Positions 35,275 through 42,451 of a DNA stretch of 42,451 bases are shown here, in pieces. The notes under the pieces are model-generated. The model searched no databases. It was not told the origin of the DNA and saw only the letters and a list, made by a program, of their open reading frames with translations. Position 1 is the stretch's first letter; the number at the start of each line of letters is the position of its first letter. Position numbers and translations under genes: made by a program. Source of the stretch: Bacteroidales bacterium (GTDB lineage: Bacteria > Bacteroidota > Bacteroidia > Bacteroidales > JAGOPY01); NCBI GenBank assembly GCA_030638325.1, contig DAOWEV010000111.1, forward strand, positions 1 to 42,451, in the 5' to 3' direction.

Positions 35275-36663
35275 ATGTTCAAACAAGAAGTCTATAGCAA
35301 TCGCAGAAACCGGTTGAGAAATGAAGTCTCCTCAGGGATCATCTTACTGCCCGGCAATATGGAAGCCTCTATGAATTATCTTGCCAATACTTACCATTTC
35401 AGGCAGGACAGCAATTTCCTATATTATTTCGGACTGGATCATCCGGACCTCGCAGGAGTGCTGGACATCGATGAAAACAAAGATTATATCTTCGGCAATG
35501 ATGTGGATATGGATGATATCATCTGGATGGGGCCACAGCCTTCGATGAAGGATCAGGCACTGAAAGTGGGAGTAGAGAACACCAGCCCGCTGTCGGCATT
35601 AGGCCCATTTATTAAAAATGCACTCGCTGGCGGCAGGCAGGTCCATATTGTTCCTCCGTATCGTGGAAAGACGATGATCTGGCTGGAGGACCTGTTGGGA
35701 GTACATCATTCCGAAGTGAAGAATTTTGTTTCCGAAGAATTGATAAGAGGCATAGTAAAAATGCGCTCGGTCAAGGATGAGTATGAGATCCGGGAGATCG
35801 AAGGGGCCGTGGATGTGGCTTATGAGATGCACACTACTGCCATGAAACTGGCAAACCCAGGTCTCCGGGAGCAGGAGATTGTGGGGGCGGTGGAAGGCAT
35901 TTCCATCTCCTACGGCGGCCCGGTGTCTTTCCCGGTGATCCTGAGCATGGACGGACAGACCTTGCACAATCACTATCATGGTAACATTTTAACGGAAGGC
36001 AGGATGATGGTGACGGATGCCGGCTCGGAATCTTCCCTGAGATATGCCAGCGACATCACCAGGACTGTGCCGGTAGGCGGAAAATTCAATGAGCGCCAGA
36101 AAGAAATTTATGAGATCGTGTTGAAAGCCAATACCGATACCATTGCGGCAATGAAGCCGGGCGTTCTCTACAGGGATATTCACCTGATGGCGGCCAGGAT
36201 CATCGCCGGCGGACTGAAAGAGCTGGGCCTGATGATGGGAGATGTTGACGAAGCTGTGGCACAGGGTGCCCACGCCTTGTTTTTCCCGCATGGCCTGGGC
36301 CATATGATGGGCCTCGATGTGCATGATATGGAAGGCCTCGGAGAGAATTATGTAGGGTACGATCAAAATATCAAGCGCAGCGATCAGTTCGGACTGGCGT
36401 TTCTGCGCCTCGCAAGAAAGCTAGAACCAGGCTTTGTGCTGACCGACGAACCGGGCATCTATTTCATCCCGGCCCTGATCGACCTCTGGAAAAAGGAAAA
36501 CAAGTTCACGGATTTTATCAACTATGCCGTGGTTGATGCGTATAAAGATTTCGGCGGCATCCGCATAGAAGACGACATCCTGATCACCGATGACGGCTAC
36601 CGTGTCCTTGGAAAACCCATTCCGAAAACGATAGAGGATGTGGAACGGATTATGTCGGAATGA
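35275..36663 (+). CDS. Xaa-Pro aminopeptidase P paralogue, M24B
   Basis: A 462-residue paralogue of the preceding peptidase. Metal ligands are present: Asp in MVTDAGSESSLRYASDITRT (two), His in FFPHGLGHMMGLDVHD, Glu in LTDEPGIYFIP and Glu in GGIRIEDDILIT. It differs by an insertion between the last two ligands (LIDLWKKENKFTDFINYAVV), typical of the longer prolidase/PepP subgroup. The N-terminal domain keeps FRQDSNFLYYFGLD. The two genes are too different to be a recent duplication and probably act on different Xaa-Pro substrates. No signal peptide is visible. Confidence 0.94.
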   Translation: MFKQEVYSNRRNRLRNEVSSGIILLPGNMEASMNYLANTYHFRQDSNFLYYFGLDHPDLAGVLDIDENKDYIFGNDVDMDDIIWMGPQPSMKDQALKVGVENTSPLSALGPFIKNALAGGRQVHIVPPYRGKTMIWLEDLLGVHHSEVKNFVSEELIRGIVKMRSVKDEYEIREIEGAVDVAYEMHTTAMKLANPGLREQEIVGAVEGISISYGGPVSFPVILSMDGQTLHNHYHGNILTEGRMMVTDAGSESSLRYASDITRTVPVGGKFNERQKEIYEIVLKANTDTIAAMKPGVLYRDIHLMAARIIAGGLKELGLMMGDVDEAVAQGAHALFFPHGLGHMMGLDVHDMEGLGENYVGYDQNIKRSDQFGLAFLRLARKLEPGFVLTDEPGIYFIPALIDLWKKENKFTDFINYAVVDAYKDFGGIRIEDDILITDDGYRVLGKPIPKTIEDVERIMSE

Positions 36664-36705
36664 CGAGGCAGCTATTTCGCTTATTCACGCCTCTCCCGCT
36701 CAGGA

Positions 36706-36796
36706 TTTATTATTTATTATTTACTATTTATTATTTACTGTTAACTGTTTACTATTAACTGTCAGCTGTCAGCTGTCAACTGTTAACTGTCAACTA
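36706..36796. repeat. 13-unit degenerate heptamer tandem array
   Basis: Thirteen consecutive 7-mers run from TTTATTA (three copies in the first four units) through TTTACTG, TTAACTG, TCAGCTG and TCAACTG to TCAACTA, with consensus roughly TYWRYTR. The right half is rich in the self-complementary words GTTAAC and CAGCTG. It lies between the second aminopeptidase and the promoter of the 36982 gene. An 88-codon open frame across it is an artefact of the repeat. Confidence 0.85.
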
Positions 36797-36908
36797 CTCA
36801 CGTCTTTGTTTCCGGCTTCGGACTTCGGTCTTCCGACTTCCCCCGAAAGCTTTCAGGGTCGGACTTCTTTGAATTTTCAACAAATTAACAATTATTTTCT
36901 CTAAAATG

Positions 36909-36938
36909 TTGCCAGTTCAGAATAACATTCTATTTTTG
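36909..36938 (+). promoter_or_regulatory. Promoter of the 36982 gene
   Basis: TTG (36909-36911) and TATTTTTG (36931-36938, TAnnTTTG) are 19 bases apart, the spacing expected for the Bacteroidota primary sigma factor. The predicted start is near 36945, leaving a leader of about 37 bases. It is the best promoter in the window. Confidence 0.7.
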
Positions 36939-36981
36939 CCGGCTTTTACAAATTAGTTTTAACCTTAAAAATGAAAGAAAC

Positions 36982-37263
36982 ATGGAAAACATAATTAACG
37001 AAAACCTGAGAAACAACTGTGCAAACGCATTGACTGTACTGGAAAAAGCGAAAGATCAAAACACCGTTGAACTGCAATCGAAACTGATCTGGTGCATGGG
37101 AAGTTATGATAATGACAAAAATCCTGTGGGCCTGCACGAATATGGTGTTGTCGCTCTTGAAACCTTAAAAAATATCAAGAAAAACAACCCCAGGAGGATC
37201 AATAAAAAGATCATTGAAGGATTGGAAAAAGGTATCAGGGATTATGAAATCAGTTTGAATTGA
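36982..37263 (+). CDS. Small conserved-looking hypothetical protein
   Basis: I do not recognise this 93-residue protein. It is hydrophilic and mostly helical by composition, with Lys/Asn/Glu-rich segments (ALTVLEKAKDQ, VVALETLKNIKKNNPRR, KKIIEGLEKGIRDYE). It has two cysteines (Cys14 and Cys38) and no signal peptide or membrane segment. Support for a real gene: a good promoter upstream, an ATG start with an AT-rich leader, and a strong intrinsic terminator 22 bp after the stop. It is therefore a single-gene unit. Function unknown. Confidence 0.8.
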   Translation: MENIINENLRNNCANALTVLEKAKDQNTVELQSKLIWCMGSYDNDKNPVGLHEYGVVALETLKNIKKNNPRRINKKIIEGLEKGIRDYEISLN

Positions 37264-37285
37264 TTTCTTTAAGAATCTCATTAAG

Positions 37286-37322
37286 AAACGGGAATCCTTA
37301 TTAGGCGTTCCCGTTTTTTTTT
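37286..37322 (+). terminator. Rho-independent terminator of the 36982 gene
   Basis: AAACGGGAA (37286-37294) pairs with TTCCCGTTT (37308-37316) around a 13-base loop and runs into a tract of T residues up to 37322. Confidence 0.85.
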
Positions 37323-37404
37323 AATATTGATCTTTGTTTGTGCCTCGCAGTCTTCCCGGATTTTTGTTTCTTTGCAAAAAGTTTTAAAGCCTAACAAACT
37401 ATCC

Positions 37405-39408
37405 ATGAGCGGAAAGAGAAAAGATAAAAGGAAAATCAAAGAAAGCAAAACAATTGACCCGAAAGTACTGAACCGCATATTCATTGCCGTCATTATCATT
37501 TTCACCTTCGCTTTATATGGCAATACGGTCAGGAATTATTATAGCTTAGATGATTATCACATTGCTAAGGAAAATCCCAATTTCAAGAATGGAATAAAAG
37601 CAATTCCTGAAATATTTACCTCCATGTACGCCACTGAAAGCGGTTTGAACTATGGATACAGGCCTTTAGTAAGATCCTCATTTGCAATTGAGTATGATAT
37701 TTTCGGGACCAATCCATATGTAAGCCATTTCATCAATATCCTGTTTTACCTGATCGGGGTATTATTGCTATACAAGGTCCTCAGAAGGCTGTTCAGGAAC
37801 CTTCACCTTTTCTTCCCTTTTATAGTATCTCTGCTTTTTTTGGCACATCCTATCCATACCGAAGTTGTTGCCAGTTTGAAAAACAGGGACGAATTGTTTG
37901 TGCTCATCTTTGCTCTGTGGGCGCTTGACTTATTCCTTAAATATGCTGATACAGAGAAATTAAAATATGCCGGCTGGGGCCTGTTATTGATCATCCTGGG
38001 ATTTTTATCCAAGCCCACTATAGCGGCATTTTTCCTTGTTATTCCTTTGTCACTGTACTTTTTTACAGACCTCAAACCCAAAAAGCTTATTTACCTCACC
38101 CTGGCCATAATGGGGATCGGTATAATTGCTGCTTTCGTACCGTTCCTTTACCTGCCAACGCTCGACAGGCCAATGCGTATGGCAGAAAACCCGATCTCTT
38201 TCGACGACTCATTCACACACCGTATCGCCTTTGGCGCTTACACTCTTTACTATTACCTGAGGTTGTTGGTCGTTCCGCATCCATTGCTATACTATTATGG
38301 TTATAACATGATTCCTGTGGTGGGCCTGGGCAATATCAAGGTGATCCTTTCAATATTGTTTCACCTCGGGATATTCATTTATGCACTTTATAGTTTCAAA
38401 AAGAAGCGTATCCTGTCATACGCCATTTTGTTCTACCTTGTTACCATTGCCATGTATACCAATATAGTGAAACCTGCGCCGGGGATTATCGGAGAACGTT
38501 TTATGCTCATTCCTTCTATCGGGTTCTGTATCGCCTTGGCTTTTGGTTTATATAAACTTTTCATGGAAACGCCTTATAAAATAAAGATCCCGGCTAAGAA
38601 AACGGCTTTTATTTTATTGGTAATGATTGTGATACTAATACCGTATTCAGCAAAGACAATTATCCGCAACACACAATGGCGGACTCAATACACCCTGTAC
38701 AATGCCGATATGCCATGGTTATATAATTCTGTCAGGGCAAATGATCTTTATGCGAATGAGATCATGAAAAGCGTGAAATGGGAACTGGCCAAACCTGTAA
38801 ATGTGCTGAAATTCATGGAACCCAGTATCCAGGAGGCCATCCATCACTGGGAGAGGTCTGTTGAGCTGTTGCCGTCTTATTATGCATCGTGGAACAGCCT
38901 GGGCGTGATACAATCAAGGATCTATAAGAATTACGATACTGCCTTGTATTATTTTAATAAAACCCTGGAATACAAACCCGACCGGCCGCAGACCCTTTTT
39001 AATATTGGCCAGGCCTACGAGGGCATGAGAAAGTATGATACTGCAATCATGTATTACGAAAAGAACCTTGAACTTGACCCCGATGCCATCAATACCAGGT
39101 CCAGGATAGCCAATATCTATTATAGTCTGGGCAGTTTTAAGAGGGCTGTAGAGTTGAATTATGAGATCATGAGGATCAATCCCGGGGAGTCTCTGCCCTA
39201 TATCAATCTAGGGAATTATCATATATTCCAGGGAGATACGGTCAATGCCGTCAGGTTTTATGAGGAAGGGGTGAAACTGGGGGCTCCTGCCGTGGCGAGC
39301 GATTTTTTAAGCAGGTACTATGCTGAAAAGGGCGATATCAGTAAGTCCGATTATTATAAAAATATTTCCAGGAAGAGACAGAAGGAAGGAAAATACCTCG
39401 TGCCATGA
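37405..39408 (+). CDS. TMTC-like GT-C membrane protein with C-terminal TPRs
   Basis: The 667-residue protein starts at ATG 37405 (MSGKRKDK); the frame upstream to 37327 is non-conserved in look and lies next to the terminator. After a basic N terminus come about nine to ten membrane helices (about 22-420). The first periplasmic loop NYYSLDDYHIAKENPNF has the acidic DD pair typical of GT-C enzymes, and VASLKNRDELFVLIF resembles the TMTC family. The C-terminal part (about 490-667) has about four TPR repeats (WNSLGVIQSRI, LFNIGQAYEGM, RSRIANIYYSL, YINLGNYHIFQ). TMTC proteins are O-mannosyltransferases in animals; the bacterial role is unknown. Its stop overlaps the FabH-like start by four bases. 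Confidence 0.85.
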   Translation: MSGKRKDKRKIKESKTIDPKVLNRIFIAVIIIFTFALYGNTVRNYYSLDDYHIAKENPNFKNGIKAIPEIFTSMYATESGLNYGYRPLVRSSFAIEYDIFGTNPYVSHFINILFYLIGVLLLYKVLRRLFRNLHLFFPFIVSLLFLAHPIHTEVVASLKNRDELFVLIFALWALDLFLKYADTEKLKYAGWGLLLIILGFLSKPTIAAFFLVIPLSLYFFTDLKPKKLIYLTLAIMGIGIIAAFVPFLYLPTLDRPMRMAENPISFDDSFTHRIAFGAYTLYYYLRLLVVPHPLLYYYGYNMIPVVGLGNIKVILSILFHLGIFIYALYSFKKKRILSYAILFYLVTIAMYTNIVKPAPGIIGERFMLIPSIGFCIALAFGLYKLFMETPYKIKIPAKKTAFILLVMIVILIPYSAKTIIRNTQWRTQYTLYNADMPWLYNSVRANDLYANEIMKSVKWELAKPVNVLKFMEPSIQEAIHHWERSVELLPSYYASWNSLGVIQSRIYKNYDTALYYFNKTLEYKPDRPQTLFNIGQAYEGMRKYDTAIMYYEKNLELDPDAINTRSRIANIYYSLGSFKRAVELNYEIMRINPGESLPYINLGNYHIFQGDTVNAVRFYEEGVKLGAPAVASDFLSRYYAEKGDISKSDYYKNISRKRQKEGKYLVP

Positions 39409-40421
39409 TCAGCCGCATCAAAGCCATAAGCTATTACCTCCCCGGGGAAATTCTCACCAATGATGACCTGGCTTCCAGGTTTCCTGACCTGAAGATCGAT
39501 GATCTTACCAGGCTGACAGGTGTGTATGAGAGACATATTGCGGCGGAAGATGAAACCGCTGCCGATATGGCGGTTATGAGTGCAGAGAAACTTTTTGAAG
39601 AGCATGACATCCGGCCTGGAGATGTTGATTTTGTGCTTTTATGTACCCAGTGGAGCGATTACATAACCCCTTCCACAGCAGGTATTTTGCAGGACCGGCT
39701 GGAAATTCCGCAATCTGCAGGCGCCCTGGATATCAGCCAGGGATGTACCGGTTATATCTACGGCCTGAGCCTGGCAAAAGGACTTATCGAAAGTGGCTCG
39801 GCCAGGAATGTACTCCTGTTAACAGCAGAAACTATGACCAAATCCATTCATCCCGAAGATAAGAGCAATAGGGCGATCTTCGGTGATGGAGCAGCAGCAA
39901 CCTTAATCTCTGCGGAAGAAGATGAAGATGGCCCGGGCATCGGCGATTTTATTTTCGGTACTGATGGGAGTGCTTATGAAGAGATCATCATCCGTTACGG
40001 AGGGGCCAGGTATCCATTGTCGAAGTTTAAAGCAGAAGATTATAAAGATCCCTTTGGCAATATCAGGAACAATGCCAGTTTCTACATGAACGGTGCAGGC
40101 ATCTTCACCTTTTCCGTGAAGATCGTACCGCGTATCCTCCGGGAACTGTTTGAAAAATCCCGGTCAGCTTTTGAGGATATTGATTTTTTTGTTTTCCACC
40201 AGGCAAACCAGATCATCCTTGAGACCATACTGAAGAAAAACAGAATCCAGCCGGAGAAATCCATCATCTACCTTGAAAATGTAGGAAACACAGTTTCTTC
40301 CACCATCCCTATCGCGCTCTATCATGCCTTAAAAGAAGGAAAAGCTAAAGCAGGCGATAATGTTCTGCTGGCTGCATTTGGCGTCGGGCTTTCATGGGGC
40401 GGAACGATTGTTCGAATTTAA
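39405..40421 (+). CDS. 3-oxoacyl-ACP synthase III (FabH-like)
   Basis: The 338-residue thiolase-fold enzyme has the KAS III triad: Cys114 (ISQGCTGYIYG), His265 (FHQAN) and Asn295 (ENVGNTVS), with the His-Asn spacing of 30 seen in FabH. It condenses an acyl-CoA starter with malonyl-ACP. Start ATG 39405 overlaps the upstream TMTC-like gene by four bases (ATGA), implying coupling. There are no other fatty-acid genes nearby, so this may be a second, specialised copy rather than the housekeeping FabH. Which acyl group it uses cannot be read from sequence. Confidence 0.93.
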   Translation: MISRIKAISYYLPGEILTNDDLASRFPDLKIDDLTRLTGVYERHIAAEDETAADMAVMSAEKLFEEHDIRPGDVDFVLLCTQWSDYITPSTAGILQDRLEIPQSAGALDISQGCTGYIYGLSLAKGLIESGSARNVLLLTAETMTKSIHPEDKSNRAIFGDGAAATLISAEEDEDGPGIGDFIFGTDGSAYEEIIIRYGGARYPLSKFKAEDYKDPFGNIRNNASFYMNGAGIFTFSVKIVPRILRELFEKSRSAFEDIDFFVFHQANQIILETILKKNRIQPEKSIIYLENVGNTVSSTIPIALYHALKEGKAKAGDNVLLAAFGVGLSWGGTIVRI

Positions 40422-40464
40422 AACTAAAGCTTGAAGATGATGCCGTGTCCCTACTAAAATCAAA

Positions 40465-41949
40465 ATGATGATCAGGATTACCTTCATATTAGTATTTTCA
40501 ATAATTTCATCAGGCATCTTTGCTGAATATGTATACAATGAAAGATGCCGGCAGGCTTTTGAAGACCTCTTCTCCCTGAAGATCCATACTGCGCGAAAGA
40601 TCCTCCATGAAGAGAAAAATCAAAACCCCGGTAATGTTTATGCACTATACCTGGAGAATTACTGCGATGTGATAGAGCTGATCGTTACAGAAGATGAATT
40701 GAAATACGAACGGTTTCGTGAGGATTTTTATGTAAGGCGTGACATCATGGATGAAGATGATGAGGATTCACCCTATCACCTGATGTTGAAATCAGAGATG
40801 TATTTTGCCCTGGGACTGGCATATATGAAATTTGGCAGCAAGCTGAAAGGAGCATCCAAAATTTATTATTCCTATCAGCTGATAAAGGAAAACCAGGAAA
40901 AATTCCCTGGTTTCTGGATGAATGATAAAATGGCCGGGGTATACAGCATGATCTTTGCCAATATCCCGCCAATCGTGAGATGGGCCGCGCGCATACTGGG
41001 ATTACGGGGCGATACGGATAAAGGATTCCGGCAGTTGAGAGATTACTATGAACGAGCAATAGAACTGCCCGGTTATGCGGAGGAAAGCATTCTTTTTATG
41101 AACTTCTCTTATAAGTTAAGATGGAAGGAAGAAGAAGGATTTCGTTTTCTTGCTGATCTTGACCCTGTATTTTATAATAGTGTCCTGATAACTTATTTTT
41201 ACGCTAATGACGCTTCTTTTTCCGCTGAAAACGACCTGGCTTTGGAGCTTCTTGAGAATATTGACAGAAATTCACTTGAGATTGAATTTTATTGGCTTGA
41301 CTACCTCACTGGCCGTTGTAAACTGAACCGCCTCGACAAGGATGCTGATATTTTCCTGAAAAAATACTTAGATAATTTTCCCGGTGAAGATTATAAAAAG
41401 GATGTCTGCAACCGCTTGTCCTGGTTTTACCTGGTACAGGGTGACAAGGCCGGGTTTCACAAGTACCGGAACATGGTTAAAGATGTGGGCGATGACCTCC
41501 GCGACCGTGACCAGGAAGCAATTCTGGAAAGCGAACTTCCTTATGAGCCCAATGAACAATTATTGAAAGCTCGTTTACTGTTCGATGGAGGTTATTATCA
41601 CCAGGCTGATTCAGCATTGATTCTTTTCCTTGTTTCATCCGTATTTAGGGTCTCTTATGCCCTCGAATATGATTACAGGAAAGGCAGAATATATCAAAAA
41701 CTAAGTAAATATGATCAGGCCATTAGTCACCTGCAAAGGACCATTGATAACGGTAAAGATGAACCCTATACTTTCGCTGTAAGGGCTGCTTTACAACTGG
41801 GCCTGATCTATGAAGAGCAGCACAATTATGAAAAGGCGGCAGAATATTTTAATCTCTGCATCGATCTCTACGATTCAGACCATACTGTTGCCGGTGTGGA
41901 AAACAAAGCGGAAAAAAGGCTTGAGAAGATGGAAGAGCGATTGAATTAG
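40465..41949 (+). CDS. Exported TPR-repeat protein
   Basis: This 494-residue protein has an N-terminal signal peptide (hydrophobic RITFILVFSIISSGIFA, cleavage near residue 20) and then helical TPR-like repeats to the end. The last ones are clearest: QADSALILFL, YQKLSKYDQAISHLQRTID and LGLIYEEQHNYEKAAEYFNLCIDLY. A middle region (about 140-200) has two hydrophobic stretches (GVYSMIFANIPPIVRW). It is probably periplasmic or envelope-associated and could scaffold protein complexes. It follows the FabH-like gene by 43 bp on the same strand. I cannot assign a specific partner. Confidence 0.8.
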   Translation: MMIRITFILVFSIISSGIFAEYVYNERCRQAFEDLFSLKIHTARKILHEEKNQNPGNVYALYLENYCDVIELIVTEDELKYERFREDFYVRRDIMDEDDEDSPYHLMLKSEMYFALGLAYMKFGSKLKGASKIYYSYQLIKENQEKFPGFWMNDKMAGVYSMIFANIPPIVRWAARILGLRGDTDKGFRQLRDYYERAIELPGYAEESILFMNFSYKLRWKEEEGFRFLADLDPVFYNSVLITYFYANDASFSAENDLALELLENIDRNSLEIEFYWLDYLTGRCKLNRLDKDADIFLKKYLDNFPGEDYKKDVCNRLSWFYLVQGDKAGFHKYRNMVKDVGDDLRDRDQEAILESELPYEPNEQLLKARLLFDGGYYHQADSALILFLVSSVFRVSYALEYDYRKGRIYQKLSKYDQAISHLQRTIDNGKDEPYTFAVRAALQLGLIYEEQHNYEKAAEYFNLCIDLYDSDHTVAGVENKAEKRLEKMEERLN

Positions 41950-41950
41950 A

Positions 41951-42176
41951 CGATTGTCAATTGCCTGCCCCGGCGAAGGCCGGGGTCAATTGTCGAATTT
42001 CGATGTAAAAAAATGAGCGTGGACAACTGGTAGCTATTTTTCATAAGACGGTAATGACAACCAAATCCCGCAAATAAATCGAACATCACATCCAAAATCG
42101 CAAACTAACAATCGAATATTACATCGAAAATCGACCCCGGCCTTCGCCGGGGCAGGCAATGCCGAATTGACAATCG
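41951..42176. repeat. Long inverted repeat with GC-rich hairpins at each end
   Basis: Left arm 41951-41987 and right arm 42133-42176 are reverse complements over 12 bases at the outer side and 27 at the inner (with 7 extra bases in the right arm between). Each inner arm is itself a hairpin, CCCCGGC-GAAG-GCCGGGG or its complement. The 145 bp between are AT-rich with scattered AATCG/CGAAT words. No gene is seen. Confidence 0.8.
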
Positions 42177-42242
42177 ACAATTAAAAAAGAGCTCAGCCGG
42201 GTATAATCCGGTCTTCCCGCAGATTAAACAAATAGATGGAAC

Positions 42243-42340
42243 GATTGCGCGATTGCCCGATTGCCCGATGTATAAGATTGAGCAAAGTGTTGCTGGCTTT
42301 CGGAAATCGAATATCGCGCAATCTCATACATCGCCCAATC
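42243..42340. repeat. Octamer fold-back array (GATTGCCC family)
   Basis: GATTGCGC, GATTGCCC, GATTGCCC, GATGTATAA, GATTGAGC (42243-42283) are mirrored by GCGCAATC, TCATACATC, GCCCAATC (42316-42340). The same architecture as the earlier arrays, with a different word. Confidence 0.75.
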
Positions 42341-42407
42341 TCTTAAGCCCCTGTTTCCCGCAATAGGACACCCATAAAGAAAAAGTCAATCTATAATTTA
42401 CAATTTT

Positions 42408-42451
42408 CGAGCACCAAAGGTGCGTAAATTAGTAGCCCCGAGAGTAGCTCG
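42408..42451. repeat. REP-like hairpin cut by the window end
   Basis: CGAGC (42408-42412) pairs with GCTCG (42447-42451); inside is GCACC-AAA-GGTGC (42411-42423). The nested layout resembles a REP-type element, but it is cut by the window end. The rest of the gap from 41950 holds only the two repeats listed above. Confidence 0.35.

Noticed and set aside
36638..36904. 88-codon open frame after the second aminopeptidase gene
   Set aside because: It overlaps the end of the upstream gene and then translates the heptamer array; its composition is a product of the repeat.

Overview
The window looks like a chromosomal segment of a member of the Bacteroidota, probably an uncultured or environmental Bacteroidales-like lineage. 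The reasons are: two gingipain-type proteases with type IX secretion (T9SS) tails; a MurF-alanine racemase fusion; the gliding lipoprotein GldH next to a PSP1/RicT protein and HolB; a three-subunit succinate dehydrogenase/fumarate reductase with one di-haem cytochrome b; and several TAnnTTTG promoter boxes typical of the Bacteroidota primary sigma factor. No tRNA, rRNA, CRISPR array or intact transposase was seen.

Layout. 3-5798 (+): the end of a Lys-gingipain-like protease followed by a complete Arg-gingipain-like protease. 5913-8969: a PPP-family phosphatase, an intact cofactor-independent phosphoglycerate mutase (gpmI), and tail to tail with it a decayed cofactor-dependent phosphoglycerate mutase (gpmA pseudogene). 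9086-9345: an inverted pair of REP-like elements. 9469-13901 (+): pdxA, murF-alr and a GT2 glycosyltransferase, closely packed. 13913-24306 (-): a surface-glycan block containing an FrhB-like iron-sulfur flavoprotein, a toroid-fold protein of unknown function, an LPG-synthase/AglD-type membrane protein, a polyprenyl-phosphate-type GT2 and three large GT-C-like membrane proteins, interrupted by a MITE-like element (20430-20881). 24318-33282 (-): PBP1A, gldH, ricT, holB and sdhBAC. 33456-36663 (+): two M24B aminopeptidases P. 36982-41949 (+): a small orphan protein, then a TMTC-like membrane/TPR protein, a FabH-like ketoacyl synthase and a periplasmic TPR protein. The last 500 bases hold only repeats.

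How the genes work together. Much of the window serves the cell envelope: peptidoglycan precursor and polymer synthesis (murF-alr, PBP1A), lipid-linked glycan assembly (GT2, AglD-like, GT-C proteins), and surface proteolysis or gliding through T9SS. Central metabolism (gpmI, sdhCAB), vitamin B6 synthesis (pdxA) and replication (holB) are interspersed.

The most unusual non-coding signal is a recurring architecture. Most of the longer gaps between transcription units hold a different short-period (7, 8 or 11 bp) degenerate tandem array, and in most cases it is followed by its own reverse complement, so the RNA or DNA could fold back on itself. The primary sequence differs from gap to gap but the architecture is the same.
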